DNA from: JBBIOU01 sp037443205
GTDB taxonomy: Bacteria > Bacteroidota > Bacteroidia > Flavobacteriales_D > UBA2798
Assembly (NCBI GenBank): GCA_037443205.1
Contig: JBBIOU010000011.1
Span: 1 to 64,000, forward strand
DNA length: 64,000 nt
Reading direction: 5' to 3'
Shown: positions 53,319-63,363 of the stretch, in pieces
Position numbering within the stretch: the first letter of the stretch is position 1
How the letters are laid out: each line of letters starts with the position of its first letter
Notes under the pieces: model-generated
Told to the model about the DNA's origin: nothing
Databases searched by the model: none
Seen by the model: only the letters and a program-made list of their open reading frames with translations
Program-made: the position numbers and the translations under genes

Positions 53319-55706
53319 TTACTTTAATAGTTCAAAAAATCCGTTATAGATTTTATCGGTATCTATAATTTTTAAAATATAATAATAAGTTCCGTCACTA
53401 TATTTTGAACCATCCCAATCGTTTTTATAGTTTTTAGTTTGATAGAGTAAGGTTCCCCAGCGATTAAAAATTAATAGTTCGTTATTGGGATAAAATTCCA
53501 AAAACGAAAATACCAATAAATCATTTTCACCATCGTTATTCGGAGTAATAACATTGGGCGCAACAATTTCTGCAGGAATAACTGTTATTGATTGACAAAT
53601 CGTATCCAGACAGCCTTCGTTGGTAGTTAATGCAAAGCATACGTTATAGGTTCCCGGTTGTGTGTAGGTATGCGAAGGATTTTGAATGGTAGCCGAAGTA
53701 CTATCTCCAAAATTCCAATTCCAGGCATAGGCTGTCCCCGTATGTATTGTGCTATTATCAGAAAATATTACGGGTACATTTACTATAACCGGATTAGGTA
53801 AATAGTTAAATGCAGCTTGCGGCTGTGGTTCAATATAAAGATTAAAATTTATGGTGTCGGAATAACAACCATTAATTTCGGAATAAGCAGAATAGCTGAT
53901 AGTATTTGTAGTAGTTCCGCTATTCACAACATTATCCTGTATGTTTCCTGTTCCTGAAGTATAATTTCCTCCCCAATTGATATTGGCATTGTTTACACAA
54001 GAACTCAATGTAATGGTATAATTTTCAGCCGAACAAATAATAGAATCGTAATTTACAGAAATATCGGGAGCAATTTTTACGGGGCGTGTAATAGCCGGAA
54101 TACCGCTTACAATGGTACCACAAGCATCAGTAATGATGGGCGGAGGTATGGTAAGGGAGGTATAATTTTGATCGCAATAAATAGGGCAATTAGGAATGTT
54201 TAAGGTAAATTGATAATTAGTGGCACCGGTATTACAACCGTTATTGATGCCTTGCGTAACTACTGTATTTGTCCAGGGATGCGAAAAAGTATATGGAGCA
54301 ACACCATATCTGACAAAGGCTGTAGCTTGCACGGTACAAGTATTGGCACAAATAGGATTTTGAGGGGTAGTCCACTGATTATTATAGGGTTCGGCTGTCC
54401 GCCCATAAACTACGGCTTTAAATGGCCATTGTGTAGTAAAAGGGTCGTGTCTGATATAGGTGGTATTGCATCCTGTTCCCGGACCTGTTCGGCCAAGATG
54501 CATACGCAGGTAAAAAGTAGTGGGACTGCACGACTCGGGAAAGCAACACGTAAGTGGGCTGTAAAGATTAAAACTATCTAAATAAGCGGTGCCCGGTAGA
54601 TTTGCATTAGGCCCTGTAACAGTAAACGTTTGCGAATTAGCACAATTGGTACTAAAATACATAGAACCTTGCCCCATCGTTGCTGTTGTAAAAGGATCGG
54701 CATAAAAACTGGACGTAACGTAAAGTCCGGTAACGGTAACTGCTGCCGGTATGGTAACTAAAATACTATCAGCATAGGTGGCAGGCAGTATGCAAGAGGG
54801 TATATATCCTCCGGTCCATTGCGCGGTAGGGCCATTTATCAAAGGGTCTATTACAACAGGAAATACACGGGCTGAATTATTTATCCAGCTATCAGGAACT
54901 ATCAATTCCAGTTGATATTTATTATCTGTTTTTTTTATTTTATATCCGGCTATAATGTAGTTGTTGTTTGCATCATAACACAGAGGAGCAAAGATTGTAC
55001 ATACTACTTCATTTTTATTGTTTAACACCAGTAAATCTCCGCTCCATGCATTGCCGGTTAATTGGCCATGATTTTTATCTTCAGTTATTTTATATCCTTG
55101 AGGTAAAATTATTTCTTCATAAAAAATTAAGTTTTGATTGGCATTAACAGACATGCGATTGTTTACAACATAATTGTATTTAACCGAATTTTCTCTAAAT
55201 ATAAGTTGTTTGTCTATTCCTGTAACAATGTTGTATAGCGTGATTTCATTTCCTGTAAATTCAAAAGAATTTTGGGTAGCACGGTTATTTATATGAATAT
55301 TTTTCCCAAAATATATATTTTGGTTGTTGCCAACAGATAAGCTAAAACTTGCATCTTTGTAGAGGGTTGTAGGAAAAGGTTGTTGTTTGGCTATCCATCT
55401 GTCATTCTCTTCGGTTAATAAAGCGCTTATGGGTATTAACTCGTTTTTTTCGTTGTAGTAATTTACTGGTTTTTTGCTAAAAACGGCTTTTACCTGACCA
55501 TCATTGCTTTTATAAGTAGATGAATATAGTGTTCTTAGTGATATATCTTCTGTCCATGTGATGCTTTCGGTTTTAAAATTATAAACATCATTAGTTGTAT
55601 TGTTTGCAGTATTTAATTGTTCAGTAAGCCCTGTATGATAATTATTTTGAGAAAAATTATTACTATAAAAAACTAGTAAGCTGATAATGCATATATATAG
55701 TTTCAT
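53319..55706 (-). CDS. Secreted PKD protein with T9SS type B (CHU_C) tail
   Basis: 795 residues. Signal peptide ~1-20 (IISLLVFYSNNFSQ). An N-terminal beta-rich region (~50-290; INNRATQNSFEFTGNEITLYN) resembles that of large secreted Bacteroidetes proteins, followed by a Cys-rich mid region (~290-540; paired C-C near LTCCFPESCSP), then a PKD domain (~625-705; AWNWNFGDSTSATIQNPSHTY) and a CHU_C domain (~705-795; VITPNNDGENDLLVF, FNRWGTLLYQ, WDGSKYSDGTYYYIL). Unlike the 32-41 kb cargo, no PorP/SprF gene is next to it. Function unknown. Confidence 0.85.
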   Translation of the reverse strand: MKLYICIISLLVFYSNNFSQNNYHTGLTEQLNTANNTTNDVYNFKTESITWTEDISLRTLYSSTYKSNDGQVKAVFSKKPVNYYNEKNELIPISALLTEENDRWIAKQQPFPTTLYKDASFSLSVGNNQNIYFGKNIHINNRATQNSFEFTGNEITLYNIVTGIDKQLIFRENSVKYNYVVNNRMSVNANQNLIFYEEIILPQGYKITEDKNHGQLTGNAWSGDLLVLNNKNEVVCTIFAPLCYDANNNYIIAGYKIKKTDNKYQLELIVPDSWINNSARVFPVVIDPLINGPTAQWTGGYIPSCILPATYADSILVTIPAAVTVTGLYVTSSFYADPFTTATMGQGSMYFSTNCANSQTFTVTGPNANLPGTAYLDSFNLYSPLTCCFPESCSPTTFYLRMHLGRTGPGTGCNTTYIRHDPFTTQWPFKAVVYGRTAEPYNNQWTTPQNPICANTCTVQATAFVRYGVAPYTFSHPWTNTVVTQGINNGCNTGATNYQFTLNIPNCPIYCDQNYTSLTIPPPIITDACGTIVSGIPAITRPVKIAPDISVNYDSIICSAENYTITLSSCVNNANINWGGNYTSGTGNIQDNVVNSGTTTNTISYSAYSEINGCYSDTINFNLYIEPQPQAAFNYLPNPVIVNVPVIFSDNSTIHTGTAYAWNWNFGDSTSATIQNPSHTYTQPGTYNVCFALTTNEGCLDTICQSITVIPAEIVAPNVITPNNDGENDLLVFSFLEFYPNNELLIFNRWGTLLYQTKNYKNDWDGSKYSDGTYYYILKIIDTDKIYNGFFELLK

Positions 55707-55779
55707 ACTTTATTGATTTATATATTGACAAATATGTAACTTTTTTTATATATCTGCAAGTGTTGTAATAAACTTAAAT

Positions 55780-55821
55780 CCAAAATTGTCATCAGCCACC
55801 AAATTTTTCGTAGGCTGATGC
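55780..55821 (-). repeat. 42-bp dispersed repeat, copy 2 (inverted relative to copy 1)
   Basis: Reverse complement GCATCAGCCTACGAAAAATT, then TGGTGGCTGATGACAATTTTGG, matches 20511-20552 at 37 of 42 bases without gaps. It lies in the 253-base spacer between two secreted-protein genes. Confidence 0.7.
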
Positions 55822-55906
55822 AAGTGTGTTTGTATGTGGGCAGTATTTGGGTTAAATCCGGTTGTTGGTATATGAAATTAACCGACAGGAAAAAATTGGG
55901 TATAAA

Positions 55907-55938
55907 AAACCCCTGCCTGATTATACAGGCAGGGGTTT
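55907..55938 (-). terminator. Intrinsic terminator after the BNR/T9SS protein
   Basis: Perfect 13-bp stem AAACCCCTGCCTG / CAGGCAGGGGTTT (55907-55919 and 55926-55938) with loop ATTATA. On the minus strand it is followed by TTTTTTATA, as expected for the end of the gene stopping at 55960. Confidence 0.88.
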
Positions 55939-55959
55939 GAAAAATTGCAAAAAATTTAG

Positions 55960-57825
55960 TTACTTATTGATAATTAATTTTTGGGTAATTTGTTGTTTAC
56001 CCGAAGTAAGTGTTATAAAATAGATTCCTTCGGTAAGAGTAGTTAAATCTAATTGCTCGGTTTGCAAGCCGGCAGCAGAAGCATTTTTGTTTAAAGATAG
56101 TACTTGCTGACCAATGATGTTTGTAACAGCAACATGTATAGGAGCAGATTGCGTTGTTTCAAATGTAATGTTTACTATTCCATTGCTTGGATTAGGATAA
56201 ACCTGCATATTTCTGCTAAATAGAATTTGTTCGGTAATTCCTACGCTGGGTCCTAATACGGTATCTACTTCTAAATAAACGATGTCGTTATTAACAGGGG
56301 GGTCTAAATCGCCACGAATAGTTAGTCCGGGCTCAAGGTCTCGTTGAAATAGTATTCTGAATTTATTGTCAACATGATAAGCTGCCGATGCAAAAACATG
56401 CTCGTATAGATTTTGATCGGTATCAGGTGTTAAGTCAACTTCGCCTGTCCATGTATTTCCTCCGTTGGTAGATTTCATAGCATAAATATGGCGGCAACTT
56501 TGCCCGTTAGATTCAAAGTCTTCTCTGATAGACGCATAAGAAACGAAGATAGTACCATTGGGCGAAACCCCTGCTGATGGCATTGAGCAAAGACCAACAT
56601 AATAAAGTGCTAAACCAGTGACATCCAATTGCATATTGCCGTCAATATCTTGTGCACCTGTTATTACGCTGTTTGTAAAGGTGTTTTGATTTAATGCGGG
56701 CATACCTTCTCTCCAATAGCATAAACCGTTTGTTCCGGGAAAATAACTGTACGAAGCATCTGTTAAGTTATCATCCATAACACGCATTAAACCAAAGAAA
56801 ACATGAGCAGTTCCGTTAGGTGCTACAACAACAGCTCCTGCACCATCGCAGGTCCAAACAGTATCATAAACAGTATCTCCGTTAATATCTAAACCTTGGT
56901 CTATTTGATATAAATCAATCGGGAAATCTGCAATGGTAGTTTTGGTCCAGGTAGTTCCATTGTCGTTCGACTTTAATAAAACGATATCCGCTAATTGATT
57001 AAATATTGCAATAGCTACGTTATTGCCATTGGCAGAAATAGCATAAGCGTCTCCGCTAAATCCGGTAAAATAATTTTGATCAATATCCGGGATGATATAG
57101 CTGTTTATATCCCATGTTGCGCCCCCATCGGTTGAGCGATAATATACCATGGCACCTTGTTGACCCATGTAAGTAATAGGTGAGGTTTGGGTGCCGGGGT
57201 CAACTAATGCTACTACATGTATATTGTTACCGGAGGTAGCAACACGTGGCCAAATTAATGCGTTACCGGTGGTGGTAGAGATGGTGGATTGTGTCCATGT
57301 ACCTGTACCGGCAGTAGTTCTTTTGTTCATTACCAATGGATTGGCTACACTACCCGAGTGAGCAATTACTATTTCAGAGCCGTCTTGGAGCCCGGCTATA
57401 GATGGCCAGCCTGTTCTAACGCTTTCTATACGGGCTGAGGGATATGCTCCCCATACACCGCTGTTCCTGAAGTTGTATCCGGTTCCTCTGGCAGGCCAGG
57501 GGTCAGAGTCTAAACTCATTGTCCAGGCTGCGGATACATTGCCGCTTGAGGGCCAATAATAGATACGATTGTCTGTAGAGTTATTGGTTTGTAAATCGTA
57601 GATGGTTTGTCCTACTACTTCAGAGTTTATTGCTCTGGGAGCGTTGTCAGCAGGCATTAATCCTATGTAAGGACCACTTTCATCCCCTTTGTAGGGAGCG
57701 ACTTTTTTAACCGCAATATCCATTTGCGGATTAATTTTAGGTATAGAGTTCTGTTGGTTTTGTTGTGAATTTGCAGCAAAACCCGATAGAATCAAACCCG
57801 ATAGTAAAAGGTAACTTTTTTTCAT
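55960..57825 (-). CDS. Secreted BNR/Asp-box repeat protein with T9SS type A tail
   Basis: 621 residues. Signal peptide ~1-20 (YLLLSGLILSGFAANS). Several Asp-box motifs of a sialidase-like beta-propeller: RSTDGGATWD, KSNDNGTTWTK, KSTNGGNTWTG. The C-terminal ~80 residues are a type A sorting domain (VYPNPSNGIVNITFE, GQQVLSL, LTEGIYFITL). I see no sialidase catalytic RIP motif, so a glycosidase activity is not supported. A strong terminator follows. Confidence 0.87.
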   Translation of the reverse strand: MKKSYLLLSGLILSGFAANSQQNQQNSIPKINPQMDIAVKKVAPYKGDESGPYIGLMPADNAPRAINSEVVGQTIYDLQTNNSTDNRIYYWPSSGNVSAAWTMSLDSDPWPARGTGYNFRNSGVWGAYPSARIESVRTGWPSIAGLQDGSEIVIAHSGSVANPLVMNKRTTAGTGTWTQSTISTTTGNALIWPRVATSGNNIHVVALVDPGTQTSPITYMGQQGAMVYYRSTDGGATWDINSYIIPDIDQNYFTGFSGDAYAISANGNNVAIAIFNQLADIVLLKSNDNGTTWTKTTIADFPIDLYQIDQGLDINGDTVYDTVWTCDGAGAVVVAPNGTAHVFFGLMRVMDDNLTDASYSYFPGTNGLCYWREGMPALNQNTFTNSVITGAQDIDGNMQLDVTGLALYYVGLCSMPSAGVSPNGTIFVSYASIREDFESNGQSCRHIYAMKSTNGGNTWTGEVDLTPDTDQNLYEHVFASAAYHVDNKFRILFQRDLEPGLTIRGDLDPPVNNDIVYLEVDTVLGPSVGITEQILFSRNMQVYPNPSNGIVNITFETTQSAPIHVAVTNIIGQQVLSLNKNASAAGLQTEQLDLTTLTEGIYFITLTSGKQQITQKLIINK

Positions 57826-57948
57826 AGCAGTTAATTTTAGTGGATTTATTTTATTTCTGTTCCAAATATATAAAATTTAGCTTGGTGTTTGTTACCATTT
57901 TATTAAAAACCACAACCGTAGCCTAATATGTGCTAATTTTAACGCCCA

Positions 57949-58605
57949 ATGCTGTTTTTTAAAAAATATTTCTTTTATGGCTTGTTGATTTTTTTCGTTA
58001 CTATAGCTTGTAATAACGATAAAAATTATTTGTCAGGAATTAACAACCGCGATACAATTTTTTATGATACTATTAAAGGTTATAATAACCCTGTTATCCC
58101 ACAATCAGATGTATTATTCCTGATAGATTCGCTCGCTGCTGTTAAACAACCAATAAAGCATAAATACCTGGGTTTAAAACAGATTTTGAACAACAATGAT
58201 TTGCTCGATAGTATGGAAAATGAAAATTATCTTTTTCCGGATAGGTTTGAACACAAACAACGTGAATATATAGAGATGTTTACCCGTGAAGGAATACGTA
58301 TAGGACTTTATTATTATGAATATGACGACACAGTACGGGTTAATAATGTTAAACAAAACTGGTTAGCGTGTTACGGTAAAAATTGCATGGATGTTTTGAA
58401 TGAACAGTTTAATAAAAAATACTTAAATAACGAATTAACGGCCCTAACTTATATATATGATTGTAATATTATACACATTACATTGCTGAACGATACAACA
58501 AACCCACAAACGCTAAAATGGCTCACTTCAGTAAGCAATGTTTTTAAAATGCCCCGAACTTTTACAATTAAAACATTTAATTTTGATAAACATACAGTAT
58601 TATGA
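57949..58605 (+). CDS. Lipoprotein of unknown function
   Basis: 218 residues; hydrophobic N-terminus (YFFYGLLIFFVTIAC) ending in a lipobox Cys followed by NNDKN. The remainder is acidic and aromatic with no family I recognise (KYLGLKQILNNNDLL, YYEYDDTVRVNNVKQNW, LTYIYDCNIIHITLLND). Its stop overlaps the phosphatase start (ATGA), so the two are translationally coupled and may act together. Confidence 0.75.
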   Translation: MLFFKKYFFYGLLIFFVTIACNNDKNYLSGINNRDTIFYDTIKGYNNPVIPQSDVLFLIDSLAAVKQPIKHKYLGLKQILNNNDLLDSMENENYLFPDRFEHKQREYIEMFTREGIRIGLYYYEYDDTVRVNNVKQNWLACYGKNCMDVLNEQFNKKYLNNELTALTYIYDCNIIHITLLNDTTNPQTLKWLTSVSNVFKMPRTFTIKTFNFDKHTVL

Positions 58606-60245
58606 CTTTAAAAAAAATCATCAGCTTATGCCTAAGTTTGTTTTATTTGTTTGCTGCGGCTCAGCAAAATAAACCGCCTAAACTAGTGGTAGGTATTGTA
58701 ATTGACCAAATGCGTTATGATTATTTGTATGCCTATTGGAATAAATTTGGCAACGGAGGATTTAAAAAACTTGTCAGACAGGGATATAATTTTAAAAATA
58801 CCCATTTTAATTATGTGCCTACCTATACCGGTCCGGGGCATGCCAGTATTTATGCGGGCTGTACACCCGCCCAACACGGTATAATTGCCAACGATTGGTA
58901 CGAAAGAACTGAAAACAAAATCGTATATTGTACAGAAGATAAAAATATATCTGGTGTGGGCACCGGCAACGAATCAGGAAAAATGTCGCCACACAGAATG
59001 GTAGCCAGTAATATAGGAGACGAATTGAAAATAGCCAGCGGAAAAAAATCAAAGGTAATCGCAATTGCATTAAAAGATCGCGCAGCTATATTACCGGCAG
59101 GGCATGCTGCAGATGCAGCCTACTGGATGGATGATGCAACCGGAGATTTTATTTCTTCTTCCTGGTATGTAAAAGAATTACCCCAATGGCTAAAAGATTT
59201 TAATAATTTAAAACTGGCAGGAAAGTTTTTAAGCGATGACTGGAATACCTTATTACCTATTAACGAATATACAGAAAGCCTGGCAGATGATAATGTGTAT
59301 GAAAAAGCATTTAAAGGCGAAGAAAGACCGGTTTTTCCGCATAAATTATCTCAAATTCTTAAAGCATATAATAATAAACCGGGCATCATAAAATCTACCC
59401 CTTTTGGTAATACCATAACAAAGGAACTTGCCTTAGCAATTTTAAAAAATGAAAATTTAGGCAAACATCAGGCAACGGATATGCTTTGTATCAGTTTTTC
59501 ATCACCGGATTATATTGGTCACCAGTTCGGGCCAAAATCAATTGAAATGCAAGATTGTTATTTGCGCTTAGATAAAGATTTGGAAGAAATAATTTCGTGG
59601 CTCGAAAAAAATATCGGTAAAAATAATTTTGTGTTGTTTCTTACTGCCGACCATGCAGCAGTGGATGTTCCTGCCTATTTATTTAACAATCATATCCCTG
59701 CAGGATATATCAACCTTAATGATTATAAAAACGAGCTGAATCGCTATTTGAATGCTAAATTTAATATAAAAGATACCTCGCAACCGCTTGTAATAAATAT
59801 AAATAACCAACAAGTATATTTTAATCGTGCAGTTATGAGTAAAGTTAATTTGGACGCAAAATCGGTTCAGGATATATGTGCGGATTTTTTCAGAAACATC
59901 AACGGAGTTGCGGAAGTATTAACTTTTTACCAGCTTATAAACCAACACTACACCGATGGCATAAAAATGTTGATACAAAAGGGATTTAATGAAAAACGTT
60001 CGGGTGATGTTGTGATTAATTTTTTACCGGCATGGATAGAATATGATAAAAGCGGTACTACACATGGCTCGCCCTACACTTATGATACGCATGTACCTTT
60101 ATTATGGTATGGGTATAATATTCCAAGGGGTTCATCAGCCGAATATGTTGCTATAACTGATATTGCTCCAACGCTAAGTTTAATACTGAATATACCTTTT
60201 CCTAATGCTTGTACCGGCAAACCTATACAAAGTCTGGTTAAATAA
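58602..60245 (+). CDS. PafA-type alkaline phosphatase family protein
   Basis: 547 residues. Signal peptide (KKIISLCLSLFYLFAAAQ), then KPPKLVVGIVIDQMRYDYL (metal-binding Asp) and PTYTGPGHASIYAGCTPAQHG, where the Thr after PTY is the PafA nucleophile. SFSSPDYIGHQFGP and LTADHAAVDVP carry the second metal site, and SGTTHGSPYTYDTHVPLLWYG the last His. A calcium/zinc periplasmic phosphomonoesterase giving phosphate from organic esters. Coupled to the preceding lipoprotein gene by a 4-base overlap. Confidence 0.93.
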   Translation: MTLKKIISLCLSLFYLFAAAQQNKPPKLVVGIVIDQMRYDYLYAYWNKFGNGGFKKLVRQGYNFKNTHFNYVPTYTGPGHASIYAGCTPAQHGIIANDWYERTENKIVYCTEDKNISGVGTGNESGKMSPHRMVASNIGDELKIASGKKSKVIAIALKDRAAILPAGHAADAAYWMDDATGDFISSSWYVKELPQWLKDFNNLKLAGKFLSDDWNTLLPINEYTESLADDNVYEKAFKGEERPVFPHKLSQILKAYNNKPGIIKSTPFGNTITKELALAILKNENLGKHQATDMLCISFSSPDYIGHQFGPKSIEMQDCYLRLDKDLEEIISWLEKNIGKNNFVLFLTADHAAVDVPAYLFNNHIPAGYINLNDYKNELNRYLNAKFNIKDTSQPLVININNQQVYFNRAVMSKVNLDAKSVQDICADFFRNINGVAEVLTFYQLINQHYTDGIKMLIQKGFNEKRSGDVVINFLPAWIEYDKSGTTHGSPYTYDTHVPLLWYGYNIPRGSSAEYVAITDIAPTLSLILNIPFPNACTGKPIQSLVK

Positions 60246-60248
60246 ATT

Positions 60249-60977
60249 TTAATTGATTTGTAAAATTACAATACTTGTGTCTTTAATGTTAATCATATTT
60301 TTAAAGCGTGTATCGTTTTTATAATATTCGTTTAATGCTTTTATTACTTCGGCCCATCCGTAATCGTGCCACAAAATAATTCCTTTGCCATTTCGCAGCA
60401 GTTTCAGAGCTGCTTCCGTATCATTCACTACATATTCATAAGCATGAGAGCCATCAATAAAAACAAGGTCAATAGTATTTGCCAAGATTGAATAATCATA
60501 TTTTGCCGAGTCGGAATATATTTGAGTAATCATTTTTTCGTAAGGTGTACCAATAAATTGTGTGCCCGATTGTTCTTTATCAATAAATGCTCTTTCGCCA
60601 CTTTTTATTCTTAGTTTGGTTTTGGTAATTTCAGATTTGGGCAAGTCTAATGTATACACATGGCTATCGGGAGAAGAATTAGCAGCCATATTCAATGATG
60701 TTTTGCCATTAAATGTGCCGATTTCAAATATACGTTTGGGTTGGGCGTATTTAACAATACTGCAAATACATTCTAACTCATAGGGCGAAATATTACCGTC
60801 TTGAAATTCATTATTCACCGTAATAAAATCTACCTTTCCGGTAATTTCGTGTAGTGTTTTTACCGGAATAATTTTTTCGTGCATCTTTTTTTTAGATACA
60901 TTGAAATAAGAAGGAAGTACTTTAAATAATGAGCCGCTTTTGATTAAATAAAACAATCGTTTAATCCAGTATTTCAT
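60249..60977 (-). CDS. Class I SAM-dependent methyltransferase
   Basis: 242 residues. The S-adenosylmethionine site is RIFEIGTFNGKTSLNMA, followed by VYTLDLPKS and DLVFIDGSHAYEYVVND, then GIILWHDYGWAEV. This is the Methyltransf_24-like group often found with sugar or polyketide modification. Substrate unknown. Convergent with the phosphatase (stops 3 bases apart); 50 bases downstream of aroA. Confidence 0.88.
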   Translation of the reverse strand: MKYWIKRLFYLIKSGSLFKVLPSYFNVSKKKMHEKIIPVKTLHEITGKVDFITVNNEFQDGNISPYELECICSIVKYAQPKRIFEIGTFNGKTSLNMAANSSPDSHVYTLDLPKSEITKTKLRIKSGERAFIDKEQSGTQFIGTPYEKMITQIYSDSAKYDYSILANTIDLVFIDGSHAYEYVVNDTEAALKLLRNGKGIILWHDYGWAEVIKALNEYYKNDTRFKNMINIKDTSIVILQIN

Positions 60978-61027
60978 GTTTTGTGATTTTATTCAAACAT
61001 ACACAGAATTTTTGTTGCAGCAACTCA

Positions 61028-62233
61028 TTATTGTACTTTATTCCATTCATTCCAAAAACCGGGATATGATTTTTTAACTACCTCAGGGTTATTTATGGTA
61101 AACTTGCCGTATAAGATTGACAATGGAGCAAAGCTCATAGCCATGCGGTGATCGTTATAAGTATTTACACATATAGCATTTTCAGGAGATTTAAAACCGG
61201 TAATTTTAAGAGATTCATGATCCGTAAAAATTTCTGCACCAAATTTTGCAAGTTCATTTTTTAATGCTTCAATACGGTCGGTTTCTTTTATTTTTAAAGT
61301 TTTTAATCCTTTTAAATAAGCCTTTGTTTTTAATGCGGCACACAAGCAGGCAAAAGTTTGTGCCAGATCAGGACAATCGGTAAAATCATACTCAAAATAT
61401 GGTGGTTTTATGTTTTTTGTTTTTATGATAGTACAACCCGTATCATTAAAAACGGTTTCAACACCAAAATTATAGAACAGCGAATGAATGATGCTATCGC
61501 CTTGCAAACTGTCTTTATGCAGTAAATCAAAACTCAGTTGGCAAGTATTGCTTAATGCGGCCATTAGATACCAATAAGATGCTGCACTCCAGTCGTTTTC
61601 TATTTGGTAAACATGTGGTTTGTAAATACCGTTTTTAATTTCAACTAAATTTTTATTGATGTTTAATTCAATGCCAAATTTTTGCATCAATGCAGCAGTC
61701 ATCTTTATATAAGGCATAGATACGGGCCGGGTATCGAAAGTTATGGTTAAGCCATTTTTAAATAAAGGAGCAATCATCATTAATGATGAAATGTACTGGC
61801 TGCTGATGTCAGCACGTAGCTTTATTTTTCCTCCATCAATGTTTTTTTTGCCATAAATAATAACCGGAGGGAAGTTCTTTTTTTCGACATATTCAATGTT
61901 TATTCCCAACGTTTGTAATGCTTCTGCAAGTACGCCTATAGGTCTTTGTTTCATTCTGTCGGTGCCCGTTAATAAATGTTTGCCTTCAATTACAGATAAG
62001 AGAGCCGTGGCAAAACGAAGAGCTGTACCTGCATCTTCGGCATCAAAAATATTTTGTTTGCCTATGCACGAAATTATCCTTTGAAAAACAAGGGTATCGT
62101 TGGCGTTTGATAAATTTTTAATATTTATTTTATTACCCGATAAAAAATTCATCATTAAAACTCTGTTGCTAATGCTTTTAGAAGAAGGCAATAAAATATG
62201 TGCTTTGGTTTTTTGTGGTGGAAATATTTCCAT
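61028..62233 (-). CDS. aroA: 3-phosphoshikimate 1-carboxyvinyltransferase (EPSP synthase)
   Basis: 401 residues; joins shikimate-3-phosphate and phosphoenolpyruvate. LLPSSKSISNRVLMMNFLSG is the substrate-binding N-terminus, GTALRFATALLS the hinge, KETDRIEALKNELAKFGAEI and NTYNDHRMAMSFA the C-terminal active-site motifs. Somewhat shorter than the ~427-residue E. coli enzyme, as in other Bacteroidetes. 3 bases after aroB. Confidence 0.97.
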   Translation of the reverse strand: MEIFPPQKTKAHILLPSSKSISNRVLMMNFLSGNKINIKNLSNANDTLVFQRIISCIGKQNIFDAEDAGTALRFATALLSVIEGKHLLTGTDRMKQRPIGVLAEALQTLGINIEYVEKKNFPPVIIYGKKNIDGGKIKLRADISSQYISSLMMIAPLFKNGLTITFDTRPVSMPYIKMTAALMQKFGIELNINKNLVEIKNGIYKPHVYQIENDWSAASYWYLMAALSNTCQLSFDLLHKDSLQGDSIIHSLFYNFGVETVFNDTGCTIIKTKNIKPPYFEYDFTDCPDLAQTFACLCAALKTKAYLKGLKTLKIKETDRIEALKNELAKFGAEIFTDHESLKITGFKSPENAICVNTYNDHRMAMSFAPLSILYGKFTINNPEVVKKSYPGFWNEWNKVQ

Positions 62234-62236
62234 AAT

Positions 62237-63310
62237 TTATTGTTTCATCAAAAAATAGAGCGCATCGTATATCAGTGGTATTTCAATATAATTATCAATT
62301 GTGGCATTTCCTTTGCCTGATAATAGGGTGAAATTAATTTTATTATCCTTATTTTTTTTGTCGTTTTTCATTAGTTCGATGATGCGTTGAAAATCCGTTT
62401 TATCGTAATCAAAACTTTTGTAATATTTTTTTATGTATCGGCAAATTTGATTGTGCAGGTTTTCGTCAATTTTATTTTTTTTAAATGATATAAATGTTTC
62501 TGCCATCATACCTAAAGCAACTGCTTCGCCATGTAGCAAAAATTTTTCGGGATTTTCAATACCAAATGTTTCTAAGGCATGCCCAATGGTATGGCCAAAA
62601 TTCAACATCTTTCTATTATTGTTTTCGTAAGGGTCATCATTTACTATTTTATTTTTTATGTCAATAGCATGGCATAAGATATCTTCGTTATAAAAGTGTT
62701 TATCAGGTTCTTGGTCTTTTATTTTATTCCATAAATTAATATCAGCAATTAAAGCATGTTTAATTATTTCAGCAAAGCCCGATAGCAATTGTTTTTTATC
62801 AAGCGTTTTCAGAAAACCCGGATCAATAAAAACTGCTTTTGGAAAGCTAAATAATCCAATCTGATTTTTTATACCGTTTAAATCTATACCCGTTTTTCCG
62901 CCAACAGATGCATCAGCTTGCGCCAACAGTGTGGTGGCAATATTAATGTAATCTATACCGCGTTTATAAGTAGAAGCAACAAAGGCGCCCATATCGCAAA
63001 TTACGCCACCGCCTAAATTAATTATCAAGGCATGCCGATCTGCTTTGAGTTGAGTTAAAGCCTCCCAAATACCTTTACATATCTCTATATTTTTATTTTG
63101 TTCTCCGCTTTCTATTTCTATTAATTCGATCGGGCCGCATTCGTTTATTATCGAGGCTATTTGCGGATAACAATATTTAAGAGTGTTTTCATCAAGAATA
63201 ATGAACAGTTGTTTGTTCTTATAGTTATTTTTTAAAAACAAGCCTAAATTTTCATGGCTTATAGAACCAATATAAATGGGATAGTTTTGTGTATGTATTT
63301 GTTTATGCAT
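62237..63310 (-). CDS. aroB: 3-dehydroquinate synthase
   Basis: 357 residues; cyclises DAHP in the shikimate pathway with NAD and a divalent metal. GGGVICDMGAFVASTYKRGI, TTLLAQADASVGGKTGIDL and LNFGHTIGHALE (metal His) are present. First gene of an aroB-aroA pair; divergent from the DEAD-box helicase gene at 63415. Confidence 0.98.
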   Translation of the reverse strand: MHKQIHTQNYPIYIGSISHENLGLFLKNNYKNKQLFIILDENTLKYCYPQIASIINECGPIELIEIESGEQNKNIEICKGIWEALTQLKADRHALIINLGGGVICDMGAFVASTYKRGIDYINIATTLLAQADASVGGKTGIDLNGIKNQIGLFSFPKAVFIDPGFLKTLDKKQLLSGFAEIIKHALIADINLWNKIKDQEPDKHFYNEDILCHAIDIKNKIVNDDPYENNNRKMLNFGHTIGHALETFGIENPEKFLLHGEAVALGMMAETFISFKKNKIDENLHNQICRYIKKYYKSFDYDKTDFQRIIELMKNDKKNKDNKINFTLLSGKGNATIDNYIEIPLIYDALYFLMKQ

Positions 63311-63363
63311 TTAAGTGCAATTTTACAAAATATAGAGCCTAAATAGATATTATATTGCATAAA

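Noticed and set aside
55960..57825. Calling the BNR-repeat protein a sialidase
   Set aside because: Asp-box motifs alone are common in many propellers; no RIP motif or catalytic residues found.
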